This document shows positions 52,726 to 62,581 of a DNA stretch of 64,000 nucleotides, piece by piece. The stretch spans positions 2,829,001 to 2,893,000 of the forward strand of contig NZ_CP162412.1 of NCBI RefSeq assembly GCF_040931995.1. Direction: 5' to 3'. The translations under genes were made by a program, and so were the position numbers. Under the pieces are notes generated by a model, which worked only from the letters and a program-made list of their open reading frames with translations, was not told where the DNA came from and did not search any database. Each line of letters starts with the position of its first letter. Position 1 is the stretch's first letter. This stretch comes from Pelagovum sp. HNIBRBA483 (GTDB lineage: Bacteria; Pseudomonadota; Alphaproteobacteria; Rhodobacterales; Rhodobacteraceae).

Positions 52726-53231
52726 TCTCCTCCCCAATCCACATTTCTGACAGCAGTAAGAGCCCATTCCATCTGGCTGTCTGTTTCGACCGCGCACGGC
52801 CGAACATTGCGCAACCGCGCAAGCGCTTTGGGGGCGTCTTCGCCAGACTCAACCAGCAACCGCAGAATGGCCATCCCCGAGCGCCCACACCCGCCCATAC
52901 AGTGGATCAAAACACTTCCGCCTCGGGCACAAATGGTGCGTATTTCCGATGCGACCTCCGGCCAACGCTGTTCGACGACCTCCCCCGGTGTGCCAAAATC
53001 ATCGACAGGCAAATGACGCCACGCAATAGCCGCCTTCCTTAACTGTTCCGCAAGCTCCGCCGTCCCGGCAACCTCCATCTCGGGCAAGGTTGTCATCGAA
53101 AGCACCAACTCCGCGCCCCATTCCGCAACAACCTCAACATCGTGGGCCAAGTCGCCATTCCGCCCGGGCAGGGGCGAAAGGGCAAGCCAACCCGCGCCAA
53201 ACTTCACCTTGTGGATTGCAAACGGTGACAT
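52722..53231 (-). CDS. Cysteine-based protein tyrosine/dual-specificity phosphatase
   Basis: The 169-residue single-domain phosphatase carries the catalytic P-loop HCMGGCGRSG (CX5R form, cysteine near residue 109). Upstream is the general-acid loop HLPVDDFGTP with the expected aspartate. The N-terminal GAGWLALSPLPGRNGDLAHDVEVVAEWGAELVLSMTT segment is seen in bacterial cyclin-dependent-kinase-inhibitor-3-like phosphatases. Substrate unknown. GAGGAAG precedes the ATG. The last two bases overlap ffs, so the two transcripts meet tail to tail. Confidence 0.9.
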   Translation of the reverse strand: MSPFAIHKVKFGAGWLALSPLPGRNGDLAHDVEVVAEWGAELVLSMTTLPEMEVAGTAELAEQLRKAAIAWRHLPVDDFGTPGEVVEQRWPEVASEIRTICARGGSVLIHCMGGCGRSGMAILRLLVESGEDAPKALARLRNVRPCAVETDSQMEWALTAVRNVDWGGE

Positions 53232-53302
53232 ATGCTTCCTCTGTGGTGGACCTCACGTCCACACCCGCCTAGTTTGGTGAAGCATTCGAATCTGGGAGCC
53301 CC

Positions 53303-55063
<1,761 letters not shown>

Positions 55064-55107
55064 CAAAAGCCACAATCCGGCCTTTCAGCCGATCAGAGGA
55101 GATCGAT

Positions 55108-55452
55108 ATGTTCAAGGGAATGGGCGGTCTTGGCGACATGGCCAAGATGATGAAAAGCGCGCAAGAAATGCAGCAGAAAATCGCTGACATGCAGGAAGAG
55201 ATGAGCAATGTCACCGTCACAGGCGAAAGCGGCGCTGGTCTGGTCAAGGCCACCGCAACAGCGAAAGGCACCCTGACAGCGCTCGATATCGACCCTTCCA
55301 TTTTCCACCCAGACGAAAAGGAAATGGTCGAAGATCTGATCTTGGCGGCGATCAAGGATGCTCAAAGCCGGGCGCAAACCCGCATGCAGGACGAAATGCG
55401 CAAACTCACTGAAAGCCTTGGCCTTCCGCCGGGCATGAACCTGCCGTTCTAG
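55108..55452 (+). CDS. Nucleoid-associated protein, YbaB/EbfC family
   Basis: The 114-residue DNA-binding protein starts FKGMGGLGDMAKMMKSAQEMQQKIADMQEEM, a helical dimer arm. The family core VTVTGESGAGLVKATATAKGTLTALDIDPSIF and the C-terminal MRKLTESLGLPPGMNLPF follow. YbaB dimers bind DNA as tweezers and are almost always encoded between dnaX and recR, as here. GAGGAG is well spaced from the ATG at 55108. Confidence 0.95.
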   Translation: MFKGMGGLGDMAKMMKSAQEMQQKIADMQEEMSNVTVTGESGAGLVKATATAKGTLTALDIDPSIFHPDEKEMVEDLILAAIKDAQSRAQTRMQDEMRKLTESLGLPPGMNLPF

Positions 55453-55476
55453 GCCGGAATCTGGGTCCGCTGCGGC

Positions 55477-56070
55477 ATGAGCGATGCAACCAAGGATATC
55501 GAGCACCTCATCGAACTTCTGGCGAAGCTTCCGGGGCTTGGCCCCCGCTCGGCACGGCGCGCGGTACTGCACCTGATCAAGAAGCGCTCCCTGCACCTGA
55601 TCCCGCTTGCCGATGCTTTGCACAGGGTCGGCACCTCCGCGCGAGAATGCCTCAACTGCGGAAATATCGGCACGACTGATATTTGTGATATCTGCAACAG
55701 CGAAAAGCGCGCAACGGGAGAGTTGTGCATCGTGGAAGATGTCGCCGATCTCTGGGCAATGGAGCGCGCGGGTGTCTTCAAAGGCCGTTATCATGTCCTC
55801 GGCGGTACTCTTTCCGCGCTCGACGCTATCGGACCGGAGGAACTGCGCATTCCCAAGCTACTGGACCGCGTCCGCAGCGAAGCCATTTCCGAGGTGATCC
55901 TTGCCCTCGGTGCAACGATCGACGGCCAGACAACCGCTCATTACATTGCGGACCAACTGCCTGATGTGACGGTAACGTCGCTGGCGCAAGGTGTGCCTGT
56001 TGGCGGTGAGCTGGATTATCTCGATGACGGCACAATCACCGCAGCACTGAAAGCCCGTCGCAGCCTGTGA
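55477..56070 (+). CDS. recR: Recombination mediator RecR
   Basis: RecR works with RecO (and RecF) to load RecA on single-stranded DNA at gaps. The 197-residue protein has the helix-hairpin-helix [20 protein letters not shown], the C4 zinc finger [16 protein letters not shown] (residues about 56-71), a TOPRIM domain ([28 protein letters not shown]) and the Walker B-like C-terminal region ending [22 protein letters not shown]. Complete and of normal length. It lies 24 bases after ybaB and is convergent with a methyltransferase gene (3-base gap). Confidence 0.97.
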   Translation: MSDATKDIEHLIELLAKLPGLGPRSARRAVLHLIKKRSLHLIPLADALHRVGTSARECLNCGNIGTTDICDICNSEKRATGELCIVEDVADLWAMERAGVFKGRYHVLGGTLSALDAIGPEELRIPKLLDRVRSEAISEVILALGATIDGQTTAHYIADQLPDVTVTSLAQGVPVGGELDYLDDGTITAALKARRSL

Positions 56071-56073
56071 CCC

Positions 56074-56706
56074 TCAGCCCGGACGACGCGCGCCGACAAA
56101 TTGCGTGGTGCCTCCAACCGGATACCGACAGCTTTCGACCACTTCAAACCCGCTGGCTCGGAGCAAGTCGACCCACTCTTCGCCCCTCAGATAGTGAACG
56201 TGGCGAGGCGCCTTCCCGAACAGCTGCATCACGGGGATCGCAAATCTGATAAACGGATTCATTTCCCTCAGGCAGGCAGTTTTCGAGATAAAGACCCCGC
56301 CGGGTCTTAACAGGTGAAATACCGCGCAGAAGGTTTCCGGCGGTTCAGGCACGAGATGGAGAAGATTAAGCGCGACGACCGCATCATAACCGCCCTCCCG
56401 TTCCAAATGGGCATCACCAGCGACCCCTCGCGTGAAACGGATGTTGTTGATTCCCGCAGCCAAGCGCTTTTCCTCGGCAATCACCATCATTTCCTCGGAG
56501 ACATCGCTGCAAAGGATTTCTTTTGCATCCGGCGCAAGTTTCAAAGCGCTTGACCCTGTGCCGCCACCGATCTCAAGCACGGCGCTCTCAGGCGTCAAAT
56601 AACGCCTGATATGATCGAGCGTCTGCTCCCAGCTCGGAACGTCCGCGACCGGTTGCGCCGCATATTTGCGGGCAATCCGGTCCCAGAACTTGTCGTCTCT
56701 ATCCAT
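56074..56706 (-). CDS. Class I SAM-dependent methyltransferase
   Basis: The 210-residue protein has motif I AVLEIGGGTGSSALKLA (about 41-57), the acidic residue in ILCSDVSEEMM, motif II in YDAVVALNLLHLV and post-motif LLRPGGVFISKTACL. The last third resembles UbiE-like small-molecule methyltransferases. The acceptor cannot be deduced. Its ATG lies inside the last codons of the DUF2306 gene (8-base overlap), so the two are translationally coupled and probably work together. Confidence 0.87.
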   Translation of the reverse strand: MDRDDKFWDRIARKYAAQPVADVPSWEQTLDHIRRYLTPESAVLEIGGGTGSSALKLAPDAKEILCSDVSEEMMVIAEEKRLAAGINNIRFTRGVAGDAHLEREGGYDAVVALNLLHLVPEPPETFCAVFHLLRPGGVFISKTACLREMNPFIRFAIPVMQLFGKAPRHVHYLRGEEWVDLLRASGFEVVESCRYPVGGTTQFVGARRPG

Positions 56707-57346
56707 AGATTTCTCCCGCCTGCAGGGCTCGGTTGCGAAGTGGCCGCCTTATGATCCACTCTACGATTATCAGATTGATACCCCAACCGCTGGAAAATAG
56801 CAGCGCCTCCGCCAACCCACTCTCAGGCTCACCAAAAATCAACATAATCGGAATGTAATAGAATGGCTGCGTTGCCGCCGAAAAAACCACGGCCATCGCC
56901 CGAAGCATCGCGCGACGATGCGCACCCATGCTACCCCGCATAGCGGTACATACACCTTGCGCTATAAAGCCAAGTATCAGGCTCGCGGCGATGATCCGTG
57001 CCACGTCCATTGGCCATTGCATCGCAAATTGCCCCGGCACCGCATAGACCATCCATAGCCCTGCCAGCGCGCCACTAATCCCTGCGCCTGCCGCGACCCG
57101 CCCAAAAACACGGTGAAGGCGCGGCGTAGGGCGCCGCATCGACGTCGCCAGTTGAAACACCGCCAACAGCGCAAACAGAGACAACCCGCCAGCATGAATT
57201 ACGAGCACCCAAGGCAAATCGAAATAGCGGGCATTGTCGGGAGTCACCGGACCGCCGCTGATCATTTGGATGATGCGATACATGCTCCCACCTACGGGGA
57301 TGATCAGGAGCACCACCAATCCGGAAATTAATAATTTGGCTTTCAT
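56699..57346 (-). CDS. DUF2306 multi-pass membrane protein
   Basis: The 215-residue protein has about six hydrophobic segments beginning AKLLISGLVVLLIIPVGG. The DUF2306 pattern shows as LPWVLVIHAGGLSLFALLAVFQLATSMRRPTPRLHRVFGRVAAGAG, HRRAMLRAMAVVFSAATQPFYYIPI and a conserved histidine-arginine motif (LHRVFGR). The function of the family is unknown. GGAG stands before the ATG. It is co-transcribed with the methyltransferase gene and divergent from a LysR gene that probably regulates the pair. Confidence 0.85.
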   Translation of the reverse strand: MKAKLLISGLVVLLIIPVGGSMYRIIQMISGGPVTPDNARYFDLPWVLVIHAGGLSLFALLAVFQLATSMRRPTPRLHRVFGRVAAGAGISGALAGLWMVYAVPGQFAMQWPMDVARIIAASLILGFIAQGVCTAMRGSMGAHRRAMLRAMAVVFSAATQPFYYIPIMLIFGEPESGLAEALLFSSGWGINLIIVEWIIRRPLRNRALQAGEIYG

Positions 57347-57441
57347 CGCAAAACTCCAACAGGACGACCGTTGGCACACCCTAACCATACGAAAATCAAA
57401 TATTAATTGCGAAAATTTCTGCTTAGTTTATGCATTTTTGC

Positions 57442-58350
57442 ATGAATTGGCAGAATATCTCGTTCGACTGGAACCATATCCGCGCCTTTCTCGTGACCGC
57501 AGAGGAAGGCTCCTTGTCGGCCGCTGCCCGTGCGCTCAACCTCACCCAACCAACGCTCGGGCGTCAGATAGCCACGTTGGAAGAAACGCTGTCAGTCACG
57601 CTGTTTGATCGTGTCGGCCGCAGGCTGGTTCTCACCCCGATCGGGCACGACCTCCTCGCGCATGTCCGCCCGATGGGCGACGCGGCAGGGCGCATCTCCC
57701 TCGTGGCGTCGGGTTACGCGCAAAGCGTAGAGGGGACAGTCACAATCACGGCCACCGACCTCATGTCAGCTTATGAACTGCCCACTTTTTTACGCGATCT
57801 GCGAGATGTCGCCCCCGGTATCTCGGTCAAGATCATCGCGGAGAACACGATCAGCGACCTCCAGCGACGGGAGGCCGATATCGCCTTGCGCCATGTCCGC
57901 CCCGAGCAGCCCGGACTGATAACCAAACGCCTGCCCGATGTCGCGGCACAATTACTGGCCGCACGGAGCTATTTGTCCCGCTTCGCAGTGCACCCGCCAA
58001 CATTAAAAGACCTTGCCAGCGCTGATTTCATCGGCGTCGGCACAGATGACGAGGGCTTGCTGGCCGCTTATCATGAAATGGGCCTGCCTTTAGACGCCAG
58101 CAATTTTCCGTATGGTTCGCAAAGCGCCATCGTTTGCTGGGAAATGTTGCGCGCAGGGCTGGGCATGAGCCTCTTTCCGCTAAGCTTAACTGAAGTTGAT
58201 CCTGAAGTCGTCCCCGCGGTCCCAACACTGCCGCCGGTGTTCTTTCCAACATGGCTGACCACACATCGAGAACTGCACACGAACCGCCGGATTCGTATCG
58301 TTTTCGACCTACTTGCCGAGCACTTCACCACGAAAAAGCCCGGCCGCTGA
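57442..58350 (+). CDS. LysR-family regulator divergent from the DUF2306 operon
   Basis: The 302-residue protein starts MNWQNISFDWNHIRAFLVTAEEGSLSAAARALNLTQPTLGRQIATLEETLSVTLFDRVGRRL, a classic LysR winged helix, followed by a substrate-binding-like effector domain. An in-frame ATG at 57430 is an alternative start; neither has a clear Shine-Dalgarno. The 95-base divergent region to the DUF2306 gene is AT-rich (AAATCAAATATTAATT) and is the likely operator. It ends on a shared terminator. Confidence 0.92.
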   Translation: MNWQNISFDWNHIRAFLVTAEEGSLSAAARALNLTQPTLGRQIATLEETLSVTLFDRVGRRLVLTPIGHDLLAHVRPMGDAAGRISLVASGYAQSVEGTVTITATDLMSAYELPTFLRDLRDVAPGISVKIIAENTISDLQRREADIALRHVRPEQPGLITKRLPDVAAQLLAARSYLSRFAVHPPTLKDLASADFIGVGTDDEGLLAAYHEMGLPLDASNFPYGSQSAIVCWEMLRAGLGMSLFPLSLTEVDPEVVPAVPTLPPVFFPTWLTTHRELHTNRRIRIVFDLLAEHFTTKKPGR

Positions 58351-58364
58351 GCGACCGGGCTTTC
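58333..58364. terminator. Bidirectional terminator between lysR and trcR
   Basis: AAAGCCCGG and CCGGGCTTT form nine perfect pairs around an 11-base loop, with A/T tracts on both sides. It overlaps the lysR stop codon. Confidence 0.85.
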
Positions 58365-58387
58365 CTCATAAGAGTTCAGTGCAGTGC

Positions 58388-59143
58388 TTACTTACCGTCG
58401 TCTTCGTCGTCGCTGTCAGGCAGGTTGAAGAAGCTATCCGCATCGCTGAAATCGCCATCGCTGCCATCGTCGTCCTGATCTTCATCGTCCGAAAGTGTAA
58501 ACGTTTCCAATCCGGAGATCGCCGTCGGCATCCTCGGCTCCGCCTCCATCTCGAGGCTCTGCTCGGTAGATACCAGCTTGCGGCGTTCGTCGTCGCTCAT
58601 CACAGTGCCTTCTTTGGCCCGCTTGGCATTGGCCTTCTGTACCGCGGCATCCAGTTCGGATTGCTTGCAAAGCCCCAGTGCCACCGGATCAATCGGCTGG
58701 ATGTTGGAGATATTCCAGTGGGTCCGCTCGCGGATCGACTGAATGGTCGGCTTGGTCGTTCCAACGAGCTTCGATATCTGCCCGTCCGATAGCTCAGGGT
58801 GGAATTTGACAAGCCACAAGATCGAAGCAGGGCGGTCCTGACGCTTCGAAAGCGGCGTATAGCGCGGGCCACGGCGCTTTTCTTCGCCCGCAGCAGCGGG
58901 GTTACTCTTCAACTTGAGATTATAGAGCGGGTCAGCTTCGCCCTTTTTGATTTCTTCGGCATCAAGTTGGTTGTTTGCCACGGGGTCAAAGCCCCGCATG
59001 CCAGCGGCAACATCGCCATCCGCGATGCCCTGAACTTCCAACTCGTGCATCCCCACAAAATCCGCAACCTGCTTGAAGGTCAGCGTTGTGTTATCCACAA
59101 GCCACACAGCGGTCGCTCTCGCCATAATCGGTTTGTCAGCCAT
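58388..59143 (-). CDS. DUF1013 cell-cycle transcriptional regulator TrcR-like
   Basis: The 251-residue protein is restricted to alphaproteobacteria and matches DUF1013. Its N-terminus is MADKPIMARATAVWLVDNTTLTFKQVADFVGMHELEVQGIADGDVAAGMRGFDPVANNQL. A middle helix-turn-helix-like region follows (ASILWLVKFHPELSDGQISKLVGTTKPTIQSIRERTHWN), with PIDPVALGLCKQSELD next. The tail (residues about 215-251) is strongly acidic, rich in DDED and serine. TrcR is described as a cell-cycle transcription factor. GGAGACG precedes the ATG. Monocistronic. Confidence 0.92.
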   Translation of the reverse strand: MADKPIMARATAVWLVDNTTLTFKQVADFVGMHELEVQGIADGDVAAGMRGFDPVANNQLDAEEIKKGEADPLYNLKLKSNPAAAGEEKRRGPRYTPLSKRQDRPASILWLVKFHPELSDGQISKLVGTTKPTIQSIRERTHWNISNIQPIDPVALGLCKQSELDAAVQKANAKRAKEGTVMSDDERRKLVSTEQSLEMEAEPRMPTAISGLETFTLSDDEDQDDDGSDGDFSDADSFFNLPDSDDEDDGK

Positions 59144-59270
59144 CGGTCGTCTCCTTAAACCATGCCTTCCCCATGCCCCGGATCAGGGGGCGGCCACTTG
59201 CTGGCCCGTTCTCGTTGTCAGGGAACTCGGGCGCTGTATAGTCTTTCCGATGCGCAGTGGAAAGATCAAA

Positions 59271-59909
59271 ATGCGGACGTTGATTTCAGTGCTGATGCTG
59301 CTGGCAGCGTCCATCCCTGCGCGCGGCGACGACATTGCTGGCCGTTTCGATTACTATGTACTTTCGCTGAGCTGGTCCCCAAATTGGTGCGCCCTTGAAG
59401 GAGACGCGCGCCGCTCGCCACAATGCGACGAAGACACGGGCTACGGTTGGATTCTGCACGGTCTATGGCCACAATACAACCGCGGCTGGCCTCAAGACTG
59501 CGACAGCGACTTTCCCGCGCCTTCAGGCTCGCTCCTGTCCTCCATCACAGATATCATGCCTTCGCGGGCACTCGCGCGGCATCAATGGCAAAAACACGGC
59601 ACCTGTTATGGCCGTTCGCCCACTGATTATTTTGCAGCGGCACGAGAGGCGTTTGAAGGCATCGCAAAGCCACCCTCGCTGAGACAACATGGCGCAACGA
59701 TTATGATCTCCGCACTCGAAATTGAGGCCGCCTTCTTAGAGGAAAATCAAACACTTTTCCCAGAGGCACTCACCGTAACCTGCCGAAGGGGCGCAATTCA
59801 GGAGGTGCGCATTTGCCTAAATCGAGAGACACTCTCCCCAAGGCGCTGCACAGGCAGCGTCGCACAGGATTGTGTTCTACCTGAAGCCTTATTGGCCCCC
59901 GTGCGCTAG
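59271..59909 (+). CDS. Secreted ribonuclease T2 family enzyme
   Basis: The 212-residue protein has a signal peptide (LISVLMLLAASIPARG) and both catalytic blocks of RNase T2: CAS I in ILHGLWPQ and CAS II in HQWQKHGTC, each with the histidine needed for catalysis. Cysteines around the blocks fit the usual disulfides. It would cut RNA through 2',3'-cyclic phosphates in the periplasm or outside the cell, as E. coli RNase I does. The ATG at 59271 follows GGAAAG; an ATG at 59250 would add seven residues. Its stop overlaps by four bases that of the quinone oxidoreductase gene. Confidence 0.93.
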   Translation: MRTLISVLMLLAASIPARGDDIAGRFDYYVLSLSWSPNWCALEGDARRSPQCDEDTGYGWILHGLWPQYNRGWPQDCDSDFPAPSGSLLSSITDIMPSRALARHQWQKHGTCYGRSPTDYFAAAREAFEGIAKPPSLRQHGATIMISALEIEAAFLEENQTLFPEALTVTCRRGAIQEVRICLNRETLSPRRCTGSVAQDCVLPEALLAPVR

Positions 59910-60892
59910 CCGCCTGCGACCTCAAGGACGATCTTGCCGATGTGGGCGCTGCTCTCCATCCGTGCGTGGGCGGCATGTGCCTCAGCCAAGGGGAACGCAC
60001 TGTCCATCACCGGCCTGATCCGCCCGCTGGAAATCTGCGGCCAGACATTTTGTAACAGATCACTTGCGATTGCTGCTTTCGCCGCGTCAGATTGCGGGCG
60101 CAATGTGCTCCCGGTCAGGGTCAGCCGCCGCATCATGACTTGTGCAAAATTCATCTCAACCTTTGCGCCTTGCAAAAAAGCGATCTGCACAAGGCGGCCA
60201 TCATCCGCCAGCGCCTTTACGTTGCGTGGCAGATACGCGCCACCAACCATATCGAGAATCAGGTTCGCACCACCTGCATCGCGCATGATGGCAACAAAAT
60301 CCTCATCCCGATAATTAATGGCCCGCTCCGCGCCGAGAGTTTCGCACGTCGCACATTTCGCTTCGCTGCCGGCGGTCACAAACACCCGAGCGCCAAAGAA
60401 ACTGGCCAACTGGATCGCCGTCGTGCCAATGCCCGAGGTGCCGCCATGCACCAGAAAACGCTCACCGGCCTTCAGCCCGCCACGCATGAACACATTTGAC
60501 CAAACCGTGAAAAACGTCTCTGGCAGGCATGCTGCCTCTTTGAGCGAAACCCCTTCGGGAACCGGCAAACAATGCGCCGCTGAGGTTGCCACGAATTCCG
60601 CATAGCCACCGCCGGGCAAGAGCCCGCATACACGGTCACCGACTGCCCACTGCGTCACGCCCGCGCCAATAGCCACGATCTCACCCGCAGCCTCAAGCCC
60701 CGGCAGGTCGCTTGCCCCTTTCGGCGGCGCGTATAGACCGGCACGCTGGAGGGCATCGGGCCGGTTCACGCCCGCCCAGCCCACGCGGATGACCACCTCG
60801 TCATAACGTGGAACGGGGCGCGGCCGTGTTGTGAGGTGCAAGACCTCTGGCCCTCCCGCCTCTACAATCTCAACCGCTCGCATTGTTGTCAT
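59906..60892 (-). CDS. NAD(P)H:quinone oxidoreductase (zinc-free MDR family)
   Basis: The 328-residue medium-chain reductase has the N-terminal GroES-like fold (RYDEVVIRVGWAGVNRPDALQRAGLYAPP, LPGLEAAGEIVAIG) and NADPH loop FLVHGGTSGIGTTAIQLA. It lacks the zinc-binding cysteine set of alcohol dehydrogenases. It is closest to the TP53I3/PIG3-type quinone oxidoreductases. It probably reduces quinones or enones. Its start overlaps the COQ9 stop by four bases, and the shared quinone theme supports a functional link (inference). Confidence 0.9.
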   Translation of the reverse strand: MTTMRAVEIVEAGGPEVLHLTTRPRPVPRYDEVVIRVGWAGVNRPDALQRAGLYAPPKGASDLPGLEAAGEIVAIGAGVTQWAVGDRVCGLLPGGGYAEFVATSAAHCLPVPEGVSLKEAACLPETFFTVWSNVFMRGGLKAGERFLVHGGTSGIGTTAIQLASFFGARVFVTAGSEAKCATCETLGAERAINYRDEDFVAIMRDAGGANLILDMVGGAYLPRNVKALADDGRLVQIAFLQGAKVEMNFAQVMMRRLTLTGSTLRPQSDAAKAAIASDLLQNVWPQISSGRIRPVMDSAFPLAEAHAAHARMESSAHIGKIVLEVAGG

Positions 60893-61608
60893 TGATCAGT
60901 TGTCCCTGTTTTCGGATCCCAGTATCCAGGGAGGTCAGGATCCCGCGCCGCCGCCTCTGGCGCGCGCACCCGCGAAAGCAGGCTCTCCAGTGGTGCTACA
61001 AGCGGCTTCAACGTAGCTGACCCGCGCACCTTGGCCTTAAACTTTTCAAAGTTCATCACATTTTCGATTCGGCGGTCGATAAACGCATTCGTCTCCTCGG
61101 CGTTGGCGCTTTCATCCCCGAGCCAGAACAGGACACAAGCACTATAAACCGCCGACAATGTCGCGCGCTTGGAATACCAATTGGCGTCGCGGGACGTGTC
61201 ACCGAGCGCGTTCCAGATCGCGTCAGCGGTATTCCACATCAGCTTGGCGCCTTCCGCTGCCATATGCGGTGTTGCAAATAGAGTCGCCGCACGGCGTACC
61301 ACTTCCTTGTCGCCTGCCACCTCAAGCCGGAGGCGGATAGACGTCGCAACACGATCACGAAAGCGCATGTCTGCCATATCGAGCTGCTGCAACCGTGCCA
61401 CCATCTGCGCATCACCTTCCTGATGCGCCGCGACCGCCAGATCCACAGCCCCGCGCGGGCAAATGGCACGAAAATCAGCCTCGCTCACACCGATCTCGTC
61501 GTTGCCAGCGCGCACTGCCGCGTCCGACCAACCATCAAATGGGACATGCGGCAGGACCGCCTCTAACAAGCGTTTCTTTTCCGGCGAGATTTGACTGATC
61601 TGCATCAT
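60889..61608 (-). CDS. COQ9 family ubiquinone-biosynthesis protein
   Basis: The 239-residue protein matches COQ9: MQISQISPEKKRLLEAVLPHVPFDGWSDAAVRAG, then FRAICPRGAVDLAVAAHQEGD, RVATSIRLRLEVAGDKEVVRRAATLFATPHMAAEGAKLMWNTADAIWNALGDTSRDANWYSKRATLSAVYSACVLFWLGDES and IDRRIENVMNFEKFK. It resembles a TetR-like fold that binds lipids and assists COQ7 in ubiquinone hydroxylation. It is divergent from rpsU, a common alphaproteobacterial arrangement, and translationally coupled to the quinone oxidoreductase gene. Confidence 0.94.
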   Translation of the reverse strand: MMQISQISPEKKRLLEAVLPHVPFDGWSDAAVRAGNDEIGVSEADFRAICPRGAVDLAVAAHQEGDAQMVARLQQLDMADMRFRDRVATSIRLRLEVAGDKEVVRRAATLFATPHMAAEGAKLMWNTADAIWNALGDTSRDANWYSKRATLSAVYSACVLFWLGDESANAEETNAFIDRRIENVMNFEKFKAKVRGSATLKPLVAPLESLLSRVRAPEAAARDPDLPGYWDPKTGTTDQ

Positions 61609-61631
61609 CGACTCCTCAGCTTTCTGCCACT

Positions 61632-61660
61632 CTAGACAAGCGAGAGGCCCTTTGCTATAC
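61632..61660 (+). promoter_or_regulatory. Promoter of rpsU
   Basis: CTAGAC, 17 bases, then CTATAC: each box matches five of six bases of the CTTGAC/CTATAT consensus of this group. The start would be near 61667, about 48 bases before the rpsU ATG. Confidence 0.6.
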
Positions 61661-61714
61661 GGCGGCCTCCTGCAAATTCTTGCAAATCCAACTTAGAAAG
61701 GTGGTGAAAACCAC

Positions 61715-61921
61715 ATGCAGGTTAACGTTCGCGATAACAACGTCGATCAGGCGCTCCGTGCCCTGAAGAAAAAGCTCCAGCGTGAGGGTGTCTTCCGTGA
61801 GATGAAGCTTCGGCAACATTTCGAGAAGCCGTCCGTCAAAAAGGCGCGTGAGAAGGCCGAGGCCATCCGCCGTCAGCGCAAGCTCGCTCGTAAAAAGGCA
61901 CAGCGCGAGGGTCTCCTCTAA
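61715..61921 (+). CDS. rpsU: 30S ribosomal protein S21
   Basis: The 68-residue basic protein is a complete bS21: [61 protein letters not shown]. bS21 sits near the 16S rRNA 3' end and aids initiation. AAAGGTGGTG lies upstream of the ATG. It has its own promoter and a strong terminator, so it is monocistronic; it is divergent from coq9. Confidence 0.98.
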   Translation: MQVNVRDNNVDQALRALKKKLQREGVFREMKLRQHFEKPSVKKAREKAEAIRRQRKLARKKAQREGLL

Positions 61922-61947
61922 GGAACCCTTCGAACGCTTCTAAAACG

Positions 61948-61980
61948 ACCCCCGTGGCCCCGCCTCGGGGGTTTGTTTTT
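61948..61980 (+). terminator. Rho-independent terminator of rpsU
   Basis: ACCCCCG and CGGGGGT pair across an 11-base loop, followed by TTGTTTTT. It overlaps the end of the lrp gene on the other strand and may partly serve it too. Confidence 0.92.
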
Positions 61981-62452
61981 AGACGGGGAGCGCAGTCGTC
62001 TGCCGCACCGTCCGCAGCCCGAATGACGATTGCATGGTCTGCACGCCGGGCAGCGTCGCCAGATGCCGCCGATGCAACCGCGCAAAATCCTCGGTATCGC
62101 GCACCACGACTTTCAGAAGGTAGTCTGCCGTACCCGCCATCAAATGGCATTCCAGAACTTCAGGGATTCGCGCCACCCGTTTCTCGAACGCATCAAGGAT
62201 CTCGTCCGCCTGCCCGCTCAGAGTGATTTCGACAAAAACAGTGGTGGTCTGTCCCAAGCGCCGCGGGTTGACCAACGCTACATAGCCACTGATGACGCCA
62301 TCTTTCTCCAGCCGCTGGACACGCCTGTGACAAGCCGATGCAGAAAGGTTCACCCGCTCAGAAAGGTCTGCATTGGACATCCGGCCGTCCTTTTGCAAAA
62401 CCTCAAGGATTCGTCGATCAATGTGATCAAGCTCCACTTCTTGCAATTTCAT
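61979..62452 (-). CDS. Lrp/AsnC-family regulator, probably of ald
   Basis: The 157-residue protein has an N-terminal helix-turn-helix (LDHIDRRILEVLQKDGRMSNADLSERVNLSASACHRRVQRLEKDGVISGY) and a C-terminal RAM effector domain (FVEITLSGQADEILDAFEKRVARIPEVLECHLMAGTADYLLKVVVRD). It is divergent from ald, as in many alphaproteobacteria where an Lrp-like protein activates alanine dehydrogenase in response to alanine. A perfect palindrome lies in the shared upstream region. Confidence 0.95.
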   Translation of the reverse strand: MKLQEVELDHIDRRILEVLQKDGRMSNADLSERVNLSASACHRRVQRLEKDGVISGYVALVNPRRLGQTTTVFVEITLSGQADEILDAFEKRVARIPEVLECHLMAGTADYLLKVVVRDTEDFARLHRRHLATLPGVQTMQSSFGLRTVRQTTALPV

Positions 62453-62476
62453 CGCGTCCAGTCCTGCATTTTCACA

Positions 62477-62494
62477 ATATTATTCTAATAATAT
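62477..62494. promoter_or_regulatory. AT-rich palindrome between lrp and ald
   Basis: ATATTATT-CT-AATAATAT is a perfect 8+2+8 inverted repeat, 25 bases before the lrp start and 87 before ald. AT-rich dyads are typical Lrp-family operators, so this may mediate both self-control and ald control. Confidence 0.5.
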
Positions 62495-62581
62495 CCTTTT
62501 TGATCGCAAAGAAAACTATGCAATTGCGTCCCATTGCTCCGATCCTCGTGCCAATACCGCACCGCTTTGGAGGAGTAAGCA

